64,000 bases of DNA from positions 7,467,584 to 7,531,583 of the forward strand of contig JALPQD010000005.1 in the NCBI GenBank assembly GCA_023101885.1. Direction: 5' to 3'. The stretch comes from Typhlomys cinereus (taxonomy: Eukaryota > Chordata > Mammalia > Rodentia > Platacanthomyidae). Position 1 is the first letter of the stretch; each line of letters begins with the position of its first letter. Position numbers and translations under genes: made by a program. The notes under the pieces are model-generated. The model saw only the letters and a list, made by a program, of their open reading frames with translations, did not search any database and was not told where the DNA came from. Below are positions 24,760 to 36,971 of this stretch, piece after piece.

Positions 24760-25825
24760 GAGCCAATAATAATCAGGCTCATAATAAAAGCCAGTCATTC
24801 CCCATTCACTCGCTTACTCATTTTCACATTCTATAGTTTTATTACTGCAATCAATGGAAGATACTAAATTTAAAAAAATATAAACCAATTTAATAAAACA
24901 ATTGATATATGGCAAAAATGTTCACATCCAATGACAGAAAGAGAACTGATTGCCATATATTAATGACAATTATAATCTCAGTGGCTGCAGGCCTGTCTTA
25001 TCCAACATTTTGAAAGACATTTTACAGGAATTATGACCAAGGAGATGACCAGCTTGTGTAGGCAGTGACAAATTTTACATTTTAAAATATAAAGATGGTT
25101 TAGGAAAAATGGCTCTTTCCAAGATATACAACTGTAACACTGATGATCTTAAATGTGGGTTTACATAATGGTTTTCGTTAAACTGAGAGAAAATTGGGGA
25201 GAAGAGACAGCATCAGCAAATAATGATTCTCATGGGATTAAAATATCCTAAGGCCCAGAGTCAACTACATGAACATACGTTCCAGGAAATGCCCCATCTT
25301 GACTGTAGCATTGGACCAGAAGTCTGTCAGCCACACTGAAGTTCTTTACCACTTTCTAAGCAGGAAATAATTACAACACTCAGATTTCTTAAAATTTCAG
25401 ATGAACATTCTTATATCAAGATATGATTTCCAGATCTATTCAAAATATATATTTCAATAGATAACTACCTCTCCCTTCTCTGTGTGTGTGTGTGTGTGGA
25501 ATCTTTTCACGAGACATTAATGTCACTGCACTAAAGATGACCATCTTAGCATCAGGCCTTGTCTAGGGAATCTTATCAGTTACAAGAAAGTATCACACAA
25601 TGAAAGAGAAGAGGTTGTAACTGTGGAGGTGGAAATCGGTGAGCTCCAACCAGGCTACTAAACTACTTATGAATGCTCAGGAAAACATCATCTCAATCTA
25701 CATAGGCTCCTCGTAAAAGGAGAATATCGCTCAAGGTAATGATAATGTTGATAGTCATACTGGAGTTTTGTTGTGCAGATTAAATAAGATCATTCATGTG
25801 TGTAAAATATGTACTGAACTATTAA
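24760..25825. other. Intronic sequence, only a short (TG)n seen
   Basis: Mostly AT-rich DNA. A short (TG)n lies at 25481-25498. No recognisable element or exon. Confidence 0.5.
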
Positions 25826-25828
25826 AAC

Positions 25829-25990
25829 ACTGTATTTTTTTGAGACACAGTATCATGTGCCCTAAAATACATGATGTAGATGAGGATGACCTTGAACTTA
25901 CAACCTTTCTGCCTCTACCTCTCTGGAGATGGGACATACATAGATGTTCACCAAAGTGGTCAGTGCTTGTGCTCTGGGGACTGTACACGG
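25829..25990 (-). mobile_element. B1/B4-type SINE fragment, antisense
   Basis: TTTTTTTGAGACACAGTATC and GATGACCTTGAACTTACAACC on the plus strand are the reversed B1 landmarks (TTTGAGACAGGGT, CTGGCCTCGAACTC). It is diverged, with the distal part less clear. Confidence 0.72.
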
Positions 25991-26327
25991 GGCTTCCTGT
26001 GTGCTTGGCAAGCTGCATTCTCTTACCCTGAATATTACATATTTTTTTCGAACATAAAAGATCTCCTTATCTACTTACAACATATTTTAGATTTCCACTC
26101 TCATACATGTTAGGACTAAAGTAACATTTTAGTAGTTTGTTGAGGTAAACAAACAGAGCAAGTTTTGATACATTCAAATCATTGGTTTCTGTATTTCAAT
26201 GAAGTTCAAAATAAAGTATTTTCTTTTTAATTTTAAGTTCTTATTTAAAAAGCAATACCATTTTTCATTCAATGTTGCACTATGCTTTGAGTTTCACATG
26301 ATTTACACAGTCATCAAGTGAAACAAA

Positions 26328-26440
26328 AACATAGCTGCAGAGATGGCTCAAGGCCTGAAGCTTTTGCCTCACAAACAAAGGGACCTGAGTTCAGATCCCA
26401 CATAAAAGAATGTTGCATGGGTATGGAACCTAAAATTACA
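26328..26440 (+). mobile_element. tRNA-headed SINE, 5' part only
   Basis: GCTGCAGAGATGGCTCAAGGCCTGAAGC and GACCTGAGTTCAGATCCCACAT are the boxes A and B region of the local SINE family. The copy fades after ~110 bp into an AT-rich tail, so it is truncated or rearranged. Confidence 0.78.
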
Positions 26441-26659
26441 TTATTTTATTTTTTAAAGAATACAGTGCATAAATCTTATTGCTACGATTCCATGAAGATT
26501 CAATAGCTTATAAAGGGGTTACCGTCAATGTGAAACATACCATAAGTTATACAACTTTTATGGGTATATTAATTTATTAAAACTCATCAAAGAGTGAAAG
26601 AATGTGAAATGAAAATAAAACTTCCTTCCCCTACCAACTTGAAAAAATTGCTGAATGAA

Positions 26660-26796
26660 AATTAAGTGGCTTGCACTTTGGCCCTGGAAGGCAGAGCCTA
26701 GGAAACTCCAGGGTAAAACAATAAGAAAGTAGAGCAACCAAGGATGATTCCCTGAACTCACCCTTAAGCATGCACAGGCACACACACCCACACACA

Positions 26797-26839
<43 letters not shown>

Positions 26840-26850
26840 TATGTAAAAAA
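26660..26850 (+). mobile_element. tRNA-headed SINE (older subfamily), 3' part with (CA)n
   Basis: GGAAGGCAGAGCCTAGGAAACTCC, CCAAGGATGATTCCCTGAACTCACCCTTAAGC and a long (CA)n (26773-26836) match the 3' half of the copies at 4.9 and 46.1 kb. No head is attached. It may be a separate 5'-truncated insertion from the head at 26.3 kb. Confidence 0.8.
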
Positions 26851-27269
26851 TTAAATACTGAATTTGGGGAAGCAAGCTATTGTTTCCTTAATTCCCAGAA
26901 GTTTATTGGATGAATAGGGGCTTTCATGTACATCCACTCATCAGCAAATGATGAAATGTGAGCTTTGAGTCCCACATGCAGATGATGTCAGTGAGGGAAG
27001 ACACGTATTTCAATCCACCTTTATGGTGTATTGAGCACTGTATCATGCTCCAAATATGTTTAACTAAGCCTGGCCATCCACAAAATAAATTAAGTCTAAT
27101 CTGTCTTTTAACTTACCAACCATGTTATTGTAAGCAAACATGTAAAACCAGGGTAAACTTGTATTCTTCCTAAAAGAGAATGTATTACATATAGCAGATT
27201 ACTTTGATGAAATGATCAGGCAATCTGATTTTTGGAAAACACAACACAAGATGGTAAATACAATCAAAT

Positions 27270-27345
27270 GCTGGAACATGGGAGGTGGTTTAGCTAGTAA
27301 AGGTGCCTTTGTGCACACCTACTGATCTGAGTTTGACCCCTGGAG
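27270..27345 (+). mobile_element. B3/B2-type SINE head fragment
   Basis: GGGAGGTGGTTTAGCTAGTAAAGGTGCCTTTGT and TGATCTGAGTTTGACCCCTGGAGTCC match the B3 head and box B. The rest is unclear. Confidence 0.7.
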
Positions 27346-27807
27346 TCCAAAGAGAGAAAAAGAGAATTGTCAGTTTGCCTGCATGTTTCCAACTAATACC
27401 GGACAAAACAGCTTACAGGAGCAAGGGATTTTTAATTCTGTTTTTAATTATCTGGCAACAGTTGCTATTCCAGCTTTGTAGAAGAGCTCATACCAACACC
27501 AGGGGCTGAGGGGAATGACCACACCCTATTCACAGGACTTCTCAGAAAGGGGCATACTTCACTACCAGACAGCATGTCTATTCAAGTTCGTCCATGCATG
27601 CAAACTTCCTGAATCAACTGAAGAAGTACAGCAGTGGGCTCATGCTTATGGAATGCACTGGTCTCACCAGTCCAGCTTAGGAGCTGAACACCTGAGCAGT
27701 CCCAGTGTGGTGCTGAGTGAACCTTATTCATGCTGAAGGGTCCAAGGAACCGGGCTGTGATGTCACAGAAGAATAGCAGCCTCAGGGAAAATGAGCTGGC
27801 CAGCAAA

Positions 27808-27809
<2 letters not shown>

Positions 27810-27853
<44 letters not shown>
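27810..27853. repeat. (AG)n microsatellite
   Basis: 22 consecutive AG units, uninterrupted. Confidence 0.97.
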
Positions 27854-27858
<5 letters not shown>

Positions 27859-28071
27859 GAGCTCTTCTTTTTTGTACTTCATAAGGTCTGCTATCGGAAG
27901 GTACCAACCACTAGATCTTCACATCAATTTCCTGTAGGCTTGCTCAAAACCTTGCCTTAATTCTTCATACATGTGCTCAAAACTTAGTTTGCAACTATCA
28001 AATTAGTGTCTGAATCTATAACAAGAATCGATTTGTAAAATTTGTCCTCTAATCTCCACACATGGTGAAAC

Positions 28072-28146
28072 TGCTCTCTCTCTCTCTGTCTCTGTCTCTC
28101 TCTCTCTGTCTGTCTCTCTCACTCACTGTCTCTCTCTTCTCTCAGC
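28072..28146. repeat. (TC)n / (TCTG)n microsatellite
   Basis: Imperfect CT-rich repeat with TCTG interruptions. Confidence 0.92.
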
Positions 28147-28699
28147 CAAAAAAATTTAGAAGATTTGAAAAGGTTTTCGTCAAAAAGTACATCACTCAGG
28201 ACATAAGTTCTCCTAGACATTGTCACTGATCGCATTCCCACACATGCAGACACTGGAATGTATCTACTCCCAGGATTCTAGACAAAAGTTTGCCTCTTGA
28301 AGATTTTGAGAATAAACCTAAGCAGGTCTGACTTTGACAGTTGAACCACCCAACTTTTTCCTATAACCATGAATCACAATCAAATGCTTTTCTAAAGCAA
28401 ATAAAGTTCAGGTTGGTTTGAACATCATTTTCGTTTAAGGAGGGCTTCCAACAAAACTTAACTAATGACTAAAATTAAAGTCAACAAATGTAAAGATACC
28501 AGAAACTGATTAAGTTACAGACTCTGCCTCATTATAATAGAGAGAGTAGGCAGAAAGTTGAACAATACAGATCATAATGTACCTTTGAATCATTTTCCTT
28601 AATAACTTGCTATTCACTCGCAGTTCACTTCACGAGTCATTATATTTCATCTCTACAACACTGACAAAACAAACTGTGCATTTCTCTGTGTAAGTAAAT

Positions 28700-29070
28700 A
28701 TACATATGTGTGGATAAATGTTTGTGACTGCACATGTTTACATGTGTGCATATGTGTGTGTGCATGTAGGTGTATATGCATGAGTGTATATATATGTGTG
28801 TGAGTACATGCCTATGGATGCATGCAATTGAGTATGTGAATATGAGTACATTAATGTGAGTACATGTGAATATGTGCGTGTCTGACTTTGCATGTGCGTG
28901 GGAGTGTGTGTGAAAGTATATGTTTGCAAGCATGATTGACAGCATATATGTGAGTGCTTGCATGTGTGTAAGGTGTGTGATTACTTATATGTGTATATAT
29001 GCATGTACACATGTGTGTATGTGTGTGCAGGTATGAATGTGCACACATGTATGTATATATGTAGCAAAGC
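28700..29070. repeat. Degenerate (TG)n/(TATG)n-rich region, ~370 bp
   Basis: The whole stretch is built from ATGTGTG, TATATG and GTGTGCATG units with much drift, i.e. alternating purine-pyrimidine. His/Thr/Tyr-rich open frames on the minus strand are products of the repeat. Confidence 0.88.
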
Positions 29071-29079
29071 TTATATGTC

Positions 29080-30700
29080 CTATTTTAACCTTCCCAAATG
29101 CCTGGCAGCTGGACAGAATGCCAGAGACGAACTCCATGCAGACTGTGCTCGGGCTGTCACTCTTATTCCCTGGTACACAGGCCATGTTAACCCTCCGAAC
29201 ATCCCCAGCACGTTACAGTAAGGTGTGTGGTCAGCTCCCTGTGACCTGTTCCATACTTTATTCTTCAAATGAATGAGGTTTTGCATGCCTGTAAAAACCC
29301 CATGTACTGAGTATTATAAGCCCAGCTGTATTAGATGAGACAAACATTAAAACAAAGCCTAAATTTGAAAAGGTTCCAAATGGCAAGTCTATTGTAAGAA
29401 ATGTTCATAAATTCTCTTCTCTAAAAGTAGATTTACTAAAATTAGATGAAATTAAATGTATTGATGGAGTAAATTCACACTCCTGGACACTGCACACACT
29501 GACTGGCATGTTATCATATGGGACTGATGCCAGCTTAAGTGGTCACAGTGAGATGACCACCAAGCCTGCACCCATGCCTTCTGAAACTTTAAGAACTACA
29601 GTCTCTTACTAGGACTTTCAACTTCTCGGAGAATAGCACTTCCATCCCCTCCTGCCATGGAAAAGCACAAATACACCATCCTTCTCCGGGAGTTTAACCT
29701 TCTGAGGACAACCAGCTGATGTCATCTTGAACCCAGTCCTTGGGGAGCTTCTCTCTGAGTCAGTGGGACATTCATGCTGGAATTAAGTGTGATCAAGGCA
29801 GACAAGGCAGCTCGAGGTCAGAGGCGAAGCATGACAAAGACAGGCTCCACACTGCAACTCTACCCTTGGTAGTGCTTTTCTGTGCCACACAGATAACTTT
29901 GCATGCTTACTTTTTCACATAGAGAATTTATCATCTACTTTGGAATGTTATGCAAATGTTCCATTTACTGGTGTCAACGTTTTTGTTCATACATTTGCTA
30001 ATTATATAGGAAACATTATTCTTGCCATTCAGGTGTTAATATTAATGTATGTTTAAAATTTAGCCCAAGTCTAAAGAAATACACTTATAAGGTTGTACAA
30101 TTTAATGTATGATGTATTACAACAATACACACATGAGATTTAAAAGTCAAAGTTAGACACCAGGAAAATTCAACAAAAGCAAACATAATGCCCTGTGCAG
30201 TGAAGAATGAGACCATTTATTTTAATTTTAAAAAAATCAACTGAAAGGTGAATCAGTGAAACTTGAAATAAGCCCTCAGCAATGACGGTAAAGGGAGTCA
30301 ATTCAAACAGAATGGAGAAACTCCGGAGACTTGGTTAGGAAGTTAACGTCCTTGGTGCATCATGAATTACAATCACATTACATACATATGTGCAAAGCAA
30401 CTAAACATAAGTCTCAATAAACAAAAACTAAATTGAGAGCTAATTTCTGCTTATTAAAAAATACACATCAAGTTTTCCTTTTTACAGTTACAGAATGCTT
30501 GATACTAGATGATCAAACAAAACAGCATATCTCATCATTATTTTTAATACATGAAAAAAATTAACAGAGCCATTGAAGTTCTTGTGTTAAGTTAAAATTC
30601 AGAAAATCAGTCATTTTCAAGTCATCAAAGAACTAGTCTTGTAATATTCTTTCAGTTTGCATAGAAAAAAGGTTTTCATTCGACAGTTCCATGCGCTTAT
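29080..30700. other. Intronic sequence, no recognised element
   Basis: A moderately GC-rich portion (29.09-29.28 kb) carries short overlapping open frames on both strands with no recognisable product. The rest is AT-rich. Confidence 0.45.
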
Positions 30701-30714
30701 ATATTAAAAAGAGA

Positions 30715-31220
30715 GAATTTGGCAGAGGCCTCTGAATTCCCAGCAATTGTCTATTAGTCTGTTTTTAATAATTTTTCCTTGGCATGTAATCCTCCTTAAT
30801 TAGATCCCGTTCTCTGTTGTTTCAAGGCTCCGTAAACTGGAGTCTTACATTCCAGATGCTGGAGCAGGCGTTACTGTGGAAATGATATTCACAACGCGCA
30901 TTTAGGAGGTTTACAATTAGACCCTTGCTAATAAATTGTGCTAGTTTCCCCAACAATTTTAAGTGCTAATCTTCAGAAGGCATTTTAAAATTAGCTAAAA
31001 TTCTGTCAAGAGAGTTACAAAAATGGTTAGCATGAAGATAATTGTGTCACAGCCCTTGGCCTCATCTCTGATTGTGTGCATAAATCACACAATGTCAGCT
31101 GGGCTTCCCCTTCACAATTATCCTTGCGGCACTGTATTATCATCTACACTCCTATTATAATTTTAGTGTCTCTTTCCTAAACGCCAGACAGTTATTTCAA
31201 AAGTTTAGAGCTGATTAAAT
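30715..31220. promoter_or_regulatory. Candidate conserved non-coding element (enhancer-like)
   Basis: About 500 bp of complex, repeat-free sequence. It is dense in homeodomain-type cores (TTAATTAGAT at about 30797, AATTATCC, TAATAAATTG, AATTAGCTAAAATT) together with CACAATG/ATTGTG motifs around 31042-31122. No SINE, LTR or microsatellite interrupts it, in contrast to its flanks. This is inference from composition only, and conservation was not measured. Confidence 0.4.
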
Positions 31221-31574
31221 AATTCATGTTTCCCAGAAAAATAAGCAATTATCAATCCAAAACTTTAAGTATCAACAATAAGTACATCAGTATGAAAGGG
31301 ATAAACTTAGTTTTCATTAAACACTCCATCCTTAGGACAAAAATGTTTGAATGTGAGCATGACTTTTTTGAACATTAATTATGCAAAAACTCTAACTTTT
31401 CCAGTCATAGGTAAATAGCACTAAAAATTTGAATGGAATTTTTAATGTAGTTTCTATTCCAGCAACAGAAATTCATATAAATCAAATGCTAACGTACAAT
31501 ATCCTGTCTTACCAAGTAAAAATTTTGTTTTCATTTCAGAAAGCATAAAATTAAAATAAAATACTCCCTAGTTC

Positions 31575-31765
31575 CATGCAAAAGTTCTAGGTTTGACTAG
31601 AGACCCTGTCTCAAAGAGATAATGTAAAAACTAACCAAGGATGATTTCTAGTGACAACTTTGAGTCTCCACAACCACATGCACTCACGTGCATTCATACG
31701 CATATAATAACAGCATGCATATACACACAAATGCACACCCACACACACGCACATGAAAATGTGGA
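31575..31765 (+). mobile_element. SINE fragment (B1 end joined to CA-rich older-SINE end)
   Basis: AGAGACCCTGTCTCAAAGAG (B1/B4 internal end) is followed by CCAAGGATGATTTCTAGTGACAACTTTGAGTCTCC and a CA-rich stretch, as in the distal part of the older local SINE subfamily. Confidence 0.65.
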
Positions 31766-32690
31766 AAAATCTGCATTATATTTCATAATCAGAATAATGA
31801 TAGAAAGGATTTTCCCTAGAATTTTGTGATTATAGATAATATTATAATATGTACACCATAAGCATGTAAATGTGGCTGGTCTAAAATAGGTTAATTCTTT
31901 GGTAGGAAAAATGTTATTTTTTTAAAAATTTTATTACTGACTACTCAGAAATTTCATAAAACTCTACAATTCACAGCCCAGTTCCAATGATCAAAGTGAT
32001 TATTTGCCTGAAATTTTGTTAATGTGAGACAAAAATCCTATATATGATCCCAACACAATGAGACCAAACATCAGGTGTGCTTACTGGCAGTTTGCTACTG
32101 CACTGTTAGATGTTCCTGGTCACATTTTTGACATTTCCATTGTCCTTTATTTTAAAACTATATCACCAGTTATTTTCCTTTGATTTGATTTCAGTTACTT
32201 CTACAACACAATTATTCATCATCATTTGCATGTATGTTTAAATGACATGGTAATAATGGCAATAAAATGTGTGAGAGGAAGCTAAAGTGGAACCTAGAGG
32301 AAAATTTGTAGCATTAAAAAACTAATTTAGGAGACAAAACAAGTTATTTTATATTATAAAATATTTCAATGATTCATAATGAAAACAAGAATAGATAATT
32401 ACTTTAAATTAGTCACTGAAATAGCAGAATTATTTTGAAGTCCAGCATTGTAATACTGTAGCATTTTAACGTGTAAATCTGCTTTGGGCAATAAGAAGCA
32501 TTCAAGTAGAAAATTGAGTTATTAAGTTATGTCTGAACCATAAAATTTAATATATTACAGTGACATCTGAGTAGCAGGTTGTGAATGAATGTTAGATGTC
32601 TTTTTCAGAAATCAAGGGGTAAATAGTTTTCCTACTGTTTATAATATTGCCATTCTATCCAAGCTGATAGACTCATTTGCCAAGCACTTA

Positions 32691-32997
32691 AAAATACTCA
32701 TTGGAGGGGCTGGAGACGTGACTCAGGGGTTAAGCCTCTGCCTTGCAGGCGGAAGGTCCCGAGTTCGGATCCTAGACCCCACGTATAGACGCCAGGCAGA
32801 AACGGGAGCAGCCTGGTAGGGCGGAGCCTGTGAATCCAGGGGCAGAGTAAACAAGGAGATGGAAGCATCCATGGTGGTTCCCGAATTCGTCCGTGGTTCT
32901 ACACACACAAACACATACATATACGCACATACATACACACACACGCATACACGCACAATTGAATAAATAATAAAAAAATTTAAAAAAATACTCATTG
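32691..32997 (+). mobile_element. Young tRNA-headed CA-tailed SINE with 13-bp target-site duplication
   Basis: The complete element is at 32704-32984. It starts with GGGGCTGGAGACGTGACTCAG, box B GAGTTCGGATCCTAG, then CCACGTATAGACGCCAGGC. The body contains GGGCGGAGCCTGTGAATCC, AGAGTAAACAAGGAG and CCGAATTCGTCCGTGGTTC. A (CA)n/CATA tract and an AATTGAATAAATAATAAAAA tail follow. The direct repeat AAAATACTCATTG occurs at 32691-32703 and 32985-32997. It is very similar to the copies at 19.3, 56.7 and 59.6 kb. The AATAAA signals in the tail resemble those of B2-class SINEs. Confidence 0.96.
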
Positions 32998-32999
32998 CA

Positions 33000-35900
33000 A
33001 AAATTCCAGTTGAATATGTGGACTTTTCTTTACTTCTTCCATAGCATTAATTAAGCAAATGGATGATGTGAAAAAGTCACCAAACCTATTAAAGGCACAT
33101 TCACCTGGCAAGCCCCAAACCCTGGGCTCAGTCACATTCTGAATTGCAGGAGCTACGTGTCACCCACCTGTACTTTGTTTCCCAGAATTTGCCTCTTTTT
33201 TCCCTGAGAGTTTTATTTGCCTGGTTAGACAGATGGTCATATTATGTGGAAAGTACCAAGTTCCAATTATTTTATCATTATAAAAATTTTCAGGGATAAA
33301 ATAAAATATGCATAATTTGCTATGGTTAAGTTCACTAGAGCAATGTCTCAGCCCACAGATACTTGTCCATAAAGGAAAGGCAATGCATTGCTAGAGATTA
33401 AGAACTGAATCAAAATTGAATCAGCTCTAAATTATTATTCACCTTAACAAATTTATTTCCAAATATAGTCCAATTAAATATTCTTGCCAGTTGTAGGGAT
33501 GATTCATTTAAAAATTATAAGGGAAAAATTTATTTATGGTACAGGACCAAAATGCTAAAAGAAAATGAAGTTTGGAAATCCAGTGAAGAGAGTTGATTAT
33601 GTAAATTGTGAGGAACAGATAATTTACATGTGATGAAAATTGCAGTATCAGTTTTAAAATTAAGGGCATTATCAGTCATCATTATTTCTTCAACTTGTCT
33701 TTTTATGAGATTACCACAAAGAAAAGAGAAGATTGACCAAAAGATTAGTGACACTTTCGTGCATCATGAAGCACAAGTGACTTAAGTCACCCTCAGAAAC
33801 AGGCAGCTTAGAAATGCTACATTAGACTATTCTGATTGGGGCCTGAGAGTCTCTTGCTAGCAGTTATTATGATGCATTTTACAAGTGGTAAAAACAGAAA
33901 CTGGTGTCTTTGTGTGGACCGAACTGTGCAATCTCCAGGGCTGGAATGATGCTAGTCTTTCTGAAACAAGCACTAGCATCAGCACCTGATCTCAAACAAA
34001 CCCTGTCCCTCAAAGACTTGTGGGAACAGCAAAACCCACTAATAAAAATAAGCGGAAGAAAAATACAGTGGTATTTTTGAACAATGAACACAAGAAATTG
34101 CATAATTTTAATAGCACATTGAAAAAACATGATAGAAAAAACTGACATGCTGTAACTGACATTTACCTACTTCCTATCATTATAATCATGTTAAAATGGA
34201 TCTACACTACAAAAGAAATTTCATAGAAGTCATATAACATATAAGATATAAAATCTGCATTAATATTAAAAGTAAACAATGGGAAGACTTCATAGACATG
34301 CCCTCTTCCGGACTGAAGGCCCAGACATTCTCTATATACTATGCTCTTTTTACCATTACTGGGATTTTGAGTTGGAAATTTGAAAAGCGATGCCTTATTA
34401 ATACAAATCTTATAAATTGACAGATTTCAAAAGGGAAGATGATGAGCATAAAATAATTTTTTGTTTTGAATGACCACTAGTAAGACATAAAACATTTTAT
34501 AAATGATAATAAATATTTCAACTTGATCAATGGAATATGGCTCTCTTTTAATCCTTGTTAGAATAATTAAATGTTCACTGTAATCATTACTAGATCAATA
34601 TGTATAATATTATTAAATTATCCATGTATATGTTAAAAATAAATGTTAAAAACAACAAATATTTCTATTGTACAATTTTCAGATGAAGTTTTTTAAAAAT
34701 CACATCGGGCTGCAATATTAAATGATTTCTTCCTACGATGACATAATTTCTATTCAGGCTTTGTCCACATAGCTGAATCATGTTATTTGAAAGCAAGTAG
34801 GAATGTATATTGCACAATGGCTTCCTACTCGATACAACTGTTCATATTTTCACCCTTGACTGTTGCATAGATATCATTAATTTACTATCATTAGAACTGA
34901 CGTAATGGCTGTCATCACCTTACATAACTTAAATGTTGACTAAAGGCACAAAGCGCTGGCTCAGCACGCTGTCTGCTGACAGAGTACTGAACACATTGAA
35001 TTGGATGGCACCTTAAGCAAATCCACATTTGTTGAAGTGAATAGGCAAATGGCCTATTGATAGAATTATGAAGGAGAAATCAATAATGCTTAAAAGACCT
35101 CCAAAAAAACAAAATGTGCACACTCTCAAGGAATTAAAATTCTTGCTGAGAATATTCTCTTAGTCTAACCTGCAGCCCTTATGTTTTTCATCCTGTAGTT
35201 CTGCTTTAGGTGGATATGCTCAGTACGTGTTTGTTACATCACATCTTCTTGCTCTGTGCTCAGAGAGGATGCAAAACAGTTAGTCATCTTTCTCTTGGAA
35301 GACCTGTTTACCCTGAAAGACCTACCAAGCCCTTATTCCTCTAGTCAAGCCAAAACAATCCAGACCTTGCTCCGTGCTTCAGTTGTATTTTTAAGTTACA
35401 ATTTATACAGGGGACTCTCTCGGAAATCCTCTTCAAGTAGCTTCCTAAACTTAAACTGAACTTAAACCTGGACAACGTACACAGTCACCAGCTTGTGGCC
35501 CTGTCACTGCACCTCTGTGCAGATGTTCTGAGGCGCTACATGCCATTTCAACTCCCCAAAGCACTGGCAAGAGTAGCAAAAGCTGCTTCACCTCAACAAA
35601 GACTATGTTTCCCTGAAGTGTTTGTCAGCATTCTATCACAGTTTTCCTTAGCATAATCTGATTAGATATAAACTGAATAAAATTTTAAGACAAAGCCCAC
35701 CAGTGACAAATCCACAAACAAATCAAACTATGTCTTTGAAAGACTCATCCATTGTCTGTGGAGCCTTTTGAACAATTCCCAAAGAACGTTGTAATATTGG
35801 GTTTGGAAAACCTTTTATTTTCCTGGCCAAGTGGCATCTGCAAACTTGACTGTTTTGCATTTAAACACTCACAGAACACACCGACACTGAGCTTTTTGAT

Positions 35901-36869
35901 ATAATAAGAATGGATGGTGACTATGTTACTTTTTAAAGACATTGGATATTGATTTAGCAGTCCTCTAAATACAAAAAAAAAAAACCTCTGTAGAGTTTAT
36001 GTGCAGATAAAATATTTGGTTGAGCTGATGTCCTGAGTTCACTGGAAGATAAAGTTGTTGCAGAGCAATGAGGATCTAGTTCAATGATGGAATAATTTCT
36101 TAGAATTCATAAGGCATAGCACTGAAAAAAGGATGGTTAGAGTTTATTCCAAATATTACAGAGAAGATGATCACAAAGGACAAGGAACTGAAATAGGTGT
36201 CCACAAAGTCCTTTCAGGGTGGTCACCAATAGAAAAGATGCCAGACCTCAAGATGGCTATGTACTTGGAAAGTCTGGAAGTCAGTATTTCTAAACTACAG
36301 TAAATAAATATGCAGTGGTAGATGGTAAAATAGGAAGCACACAAGAACCAAGGGAACACTTCCCTAGAACCTGGTTCAACTACAAGTAAAAATACCATAA
36401 ATAAAAATAAATATTTAGCACTTATCCCTTCATCCTCATATAGAGTGTCCTAAAATATGGCAGTCTCTGAGGTGACAAGCATCTTTTACATGGTAACAAG
36501 GGATTGAGACTCAGAGTCCCTCAGTGTGGCACCTGAGTGACGGGAGTGCCAACCATGGGATTACAGGTCAGAACTTGCAAACTCAGCCCCCCAACCTATC
36601 CAGGAAAGAGTAGCTAGAGGCTCAAATCACCCTGAATAAATAATGATTTAATCAACCACATACAGCTAATGAAGTGATCTATTGAACTTCCATGTTGTAG
36701 AGAACGAGGAGGATGACGAGACGAAGCCCAGTGAGAAGGACTATCCTGCTTGCATTTCGAGGAGGGTTAAAAGTGAACCACATTGAGAGGGTCCAGCCTT
36801 CCCTCCAGTTTTGCCATATAATTATTTCCATTTGGCGTTGAATGGGACACTTTTTATACTAAAATATAA
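33000..36869. other. AT-rich intronic sequence, no clear element
   Basis: Nearly 4 kb without a clear interspersed repeat. A weak ID-like segment (33070-33150, GGCAAGCCCCAAACCCTGGGCTCAGTCA) is the only candidate. No exon or regulatory site is supported. Confidence 0.5.
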
Positions 36870-36971
36870 ATCTAAACTAGTTCCTTGTGATCTGTGGGTT
36901 GGATGACACTATAGACCTAAATCTAAACTATTTCCTTGTGATCTGTGGGTTGGATGACACTATAGACCTAA
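36870..36971. repeat. Recent 51-bp tandem duplication (50/51 identical)
   Basis: Copy 1 (36870-36920) and copy 2 (36921-36971) begin ATCTAAACTA and end ATAGACCTAA. They differ only at 36880 (G) versus 36931 (T). No third copy is present. Confidence 0.97.

Noticed and set aside
23924..24798. Two overlapping 280- and 289-codon open frames on the minus strand, and matching Gly/Glu/Arg-rich frames on plus
   Set aside because: They exist only because a polypurine/polypyrimidine tract rarely encodes stops. The proteins are made of four or five residues and have no domain or splice context.
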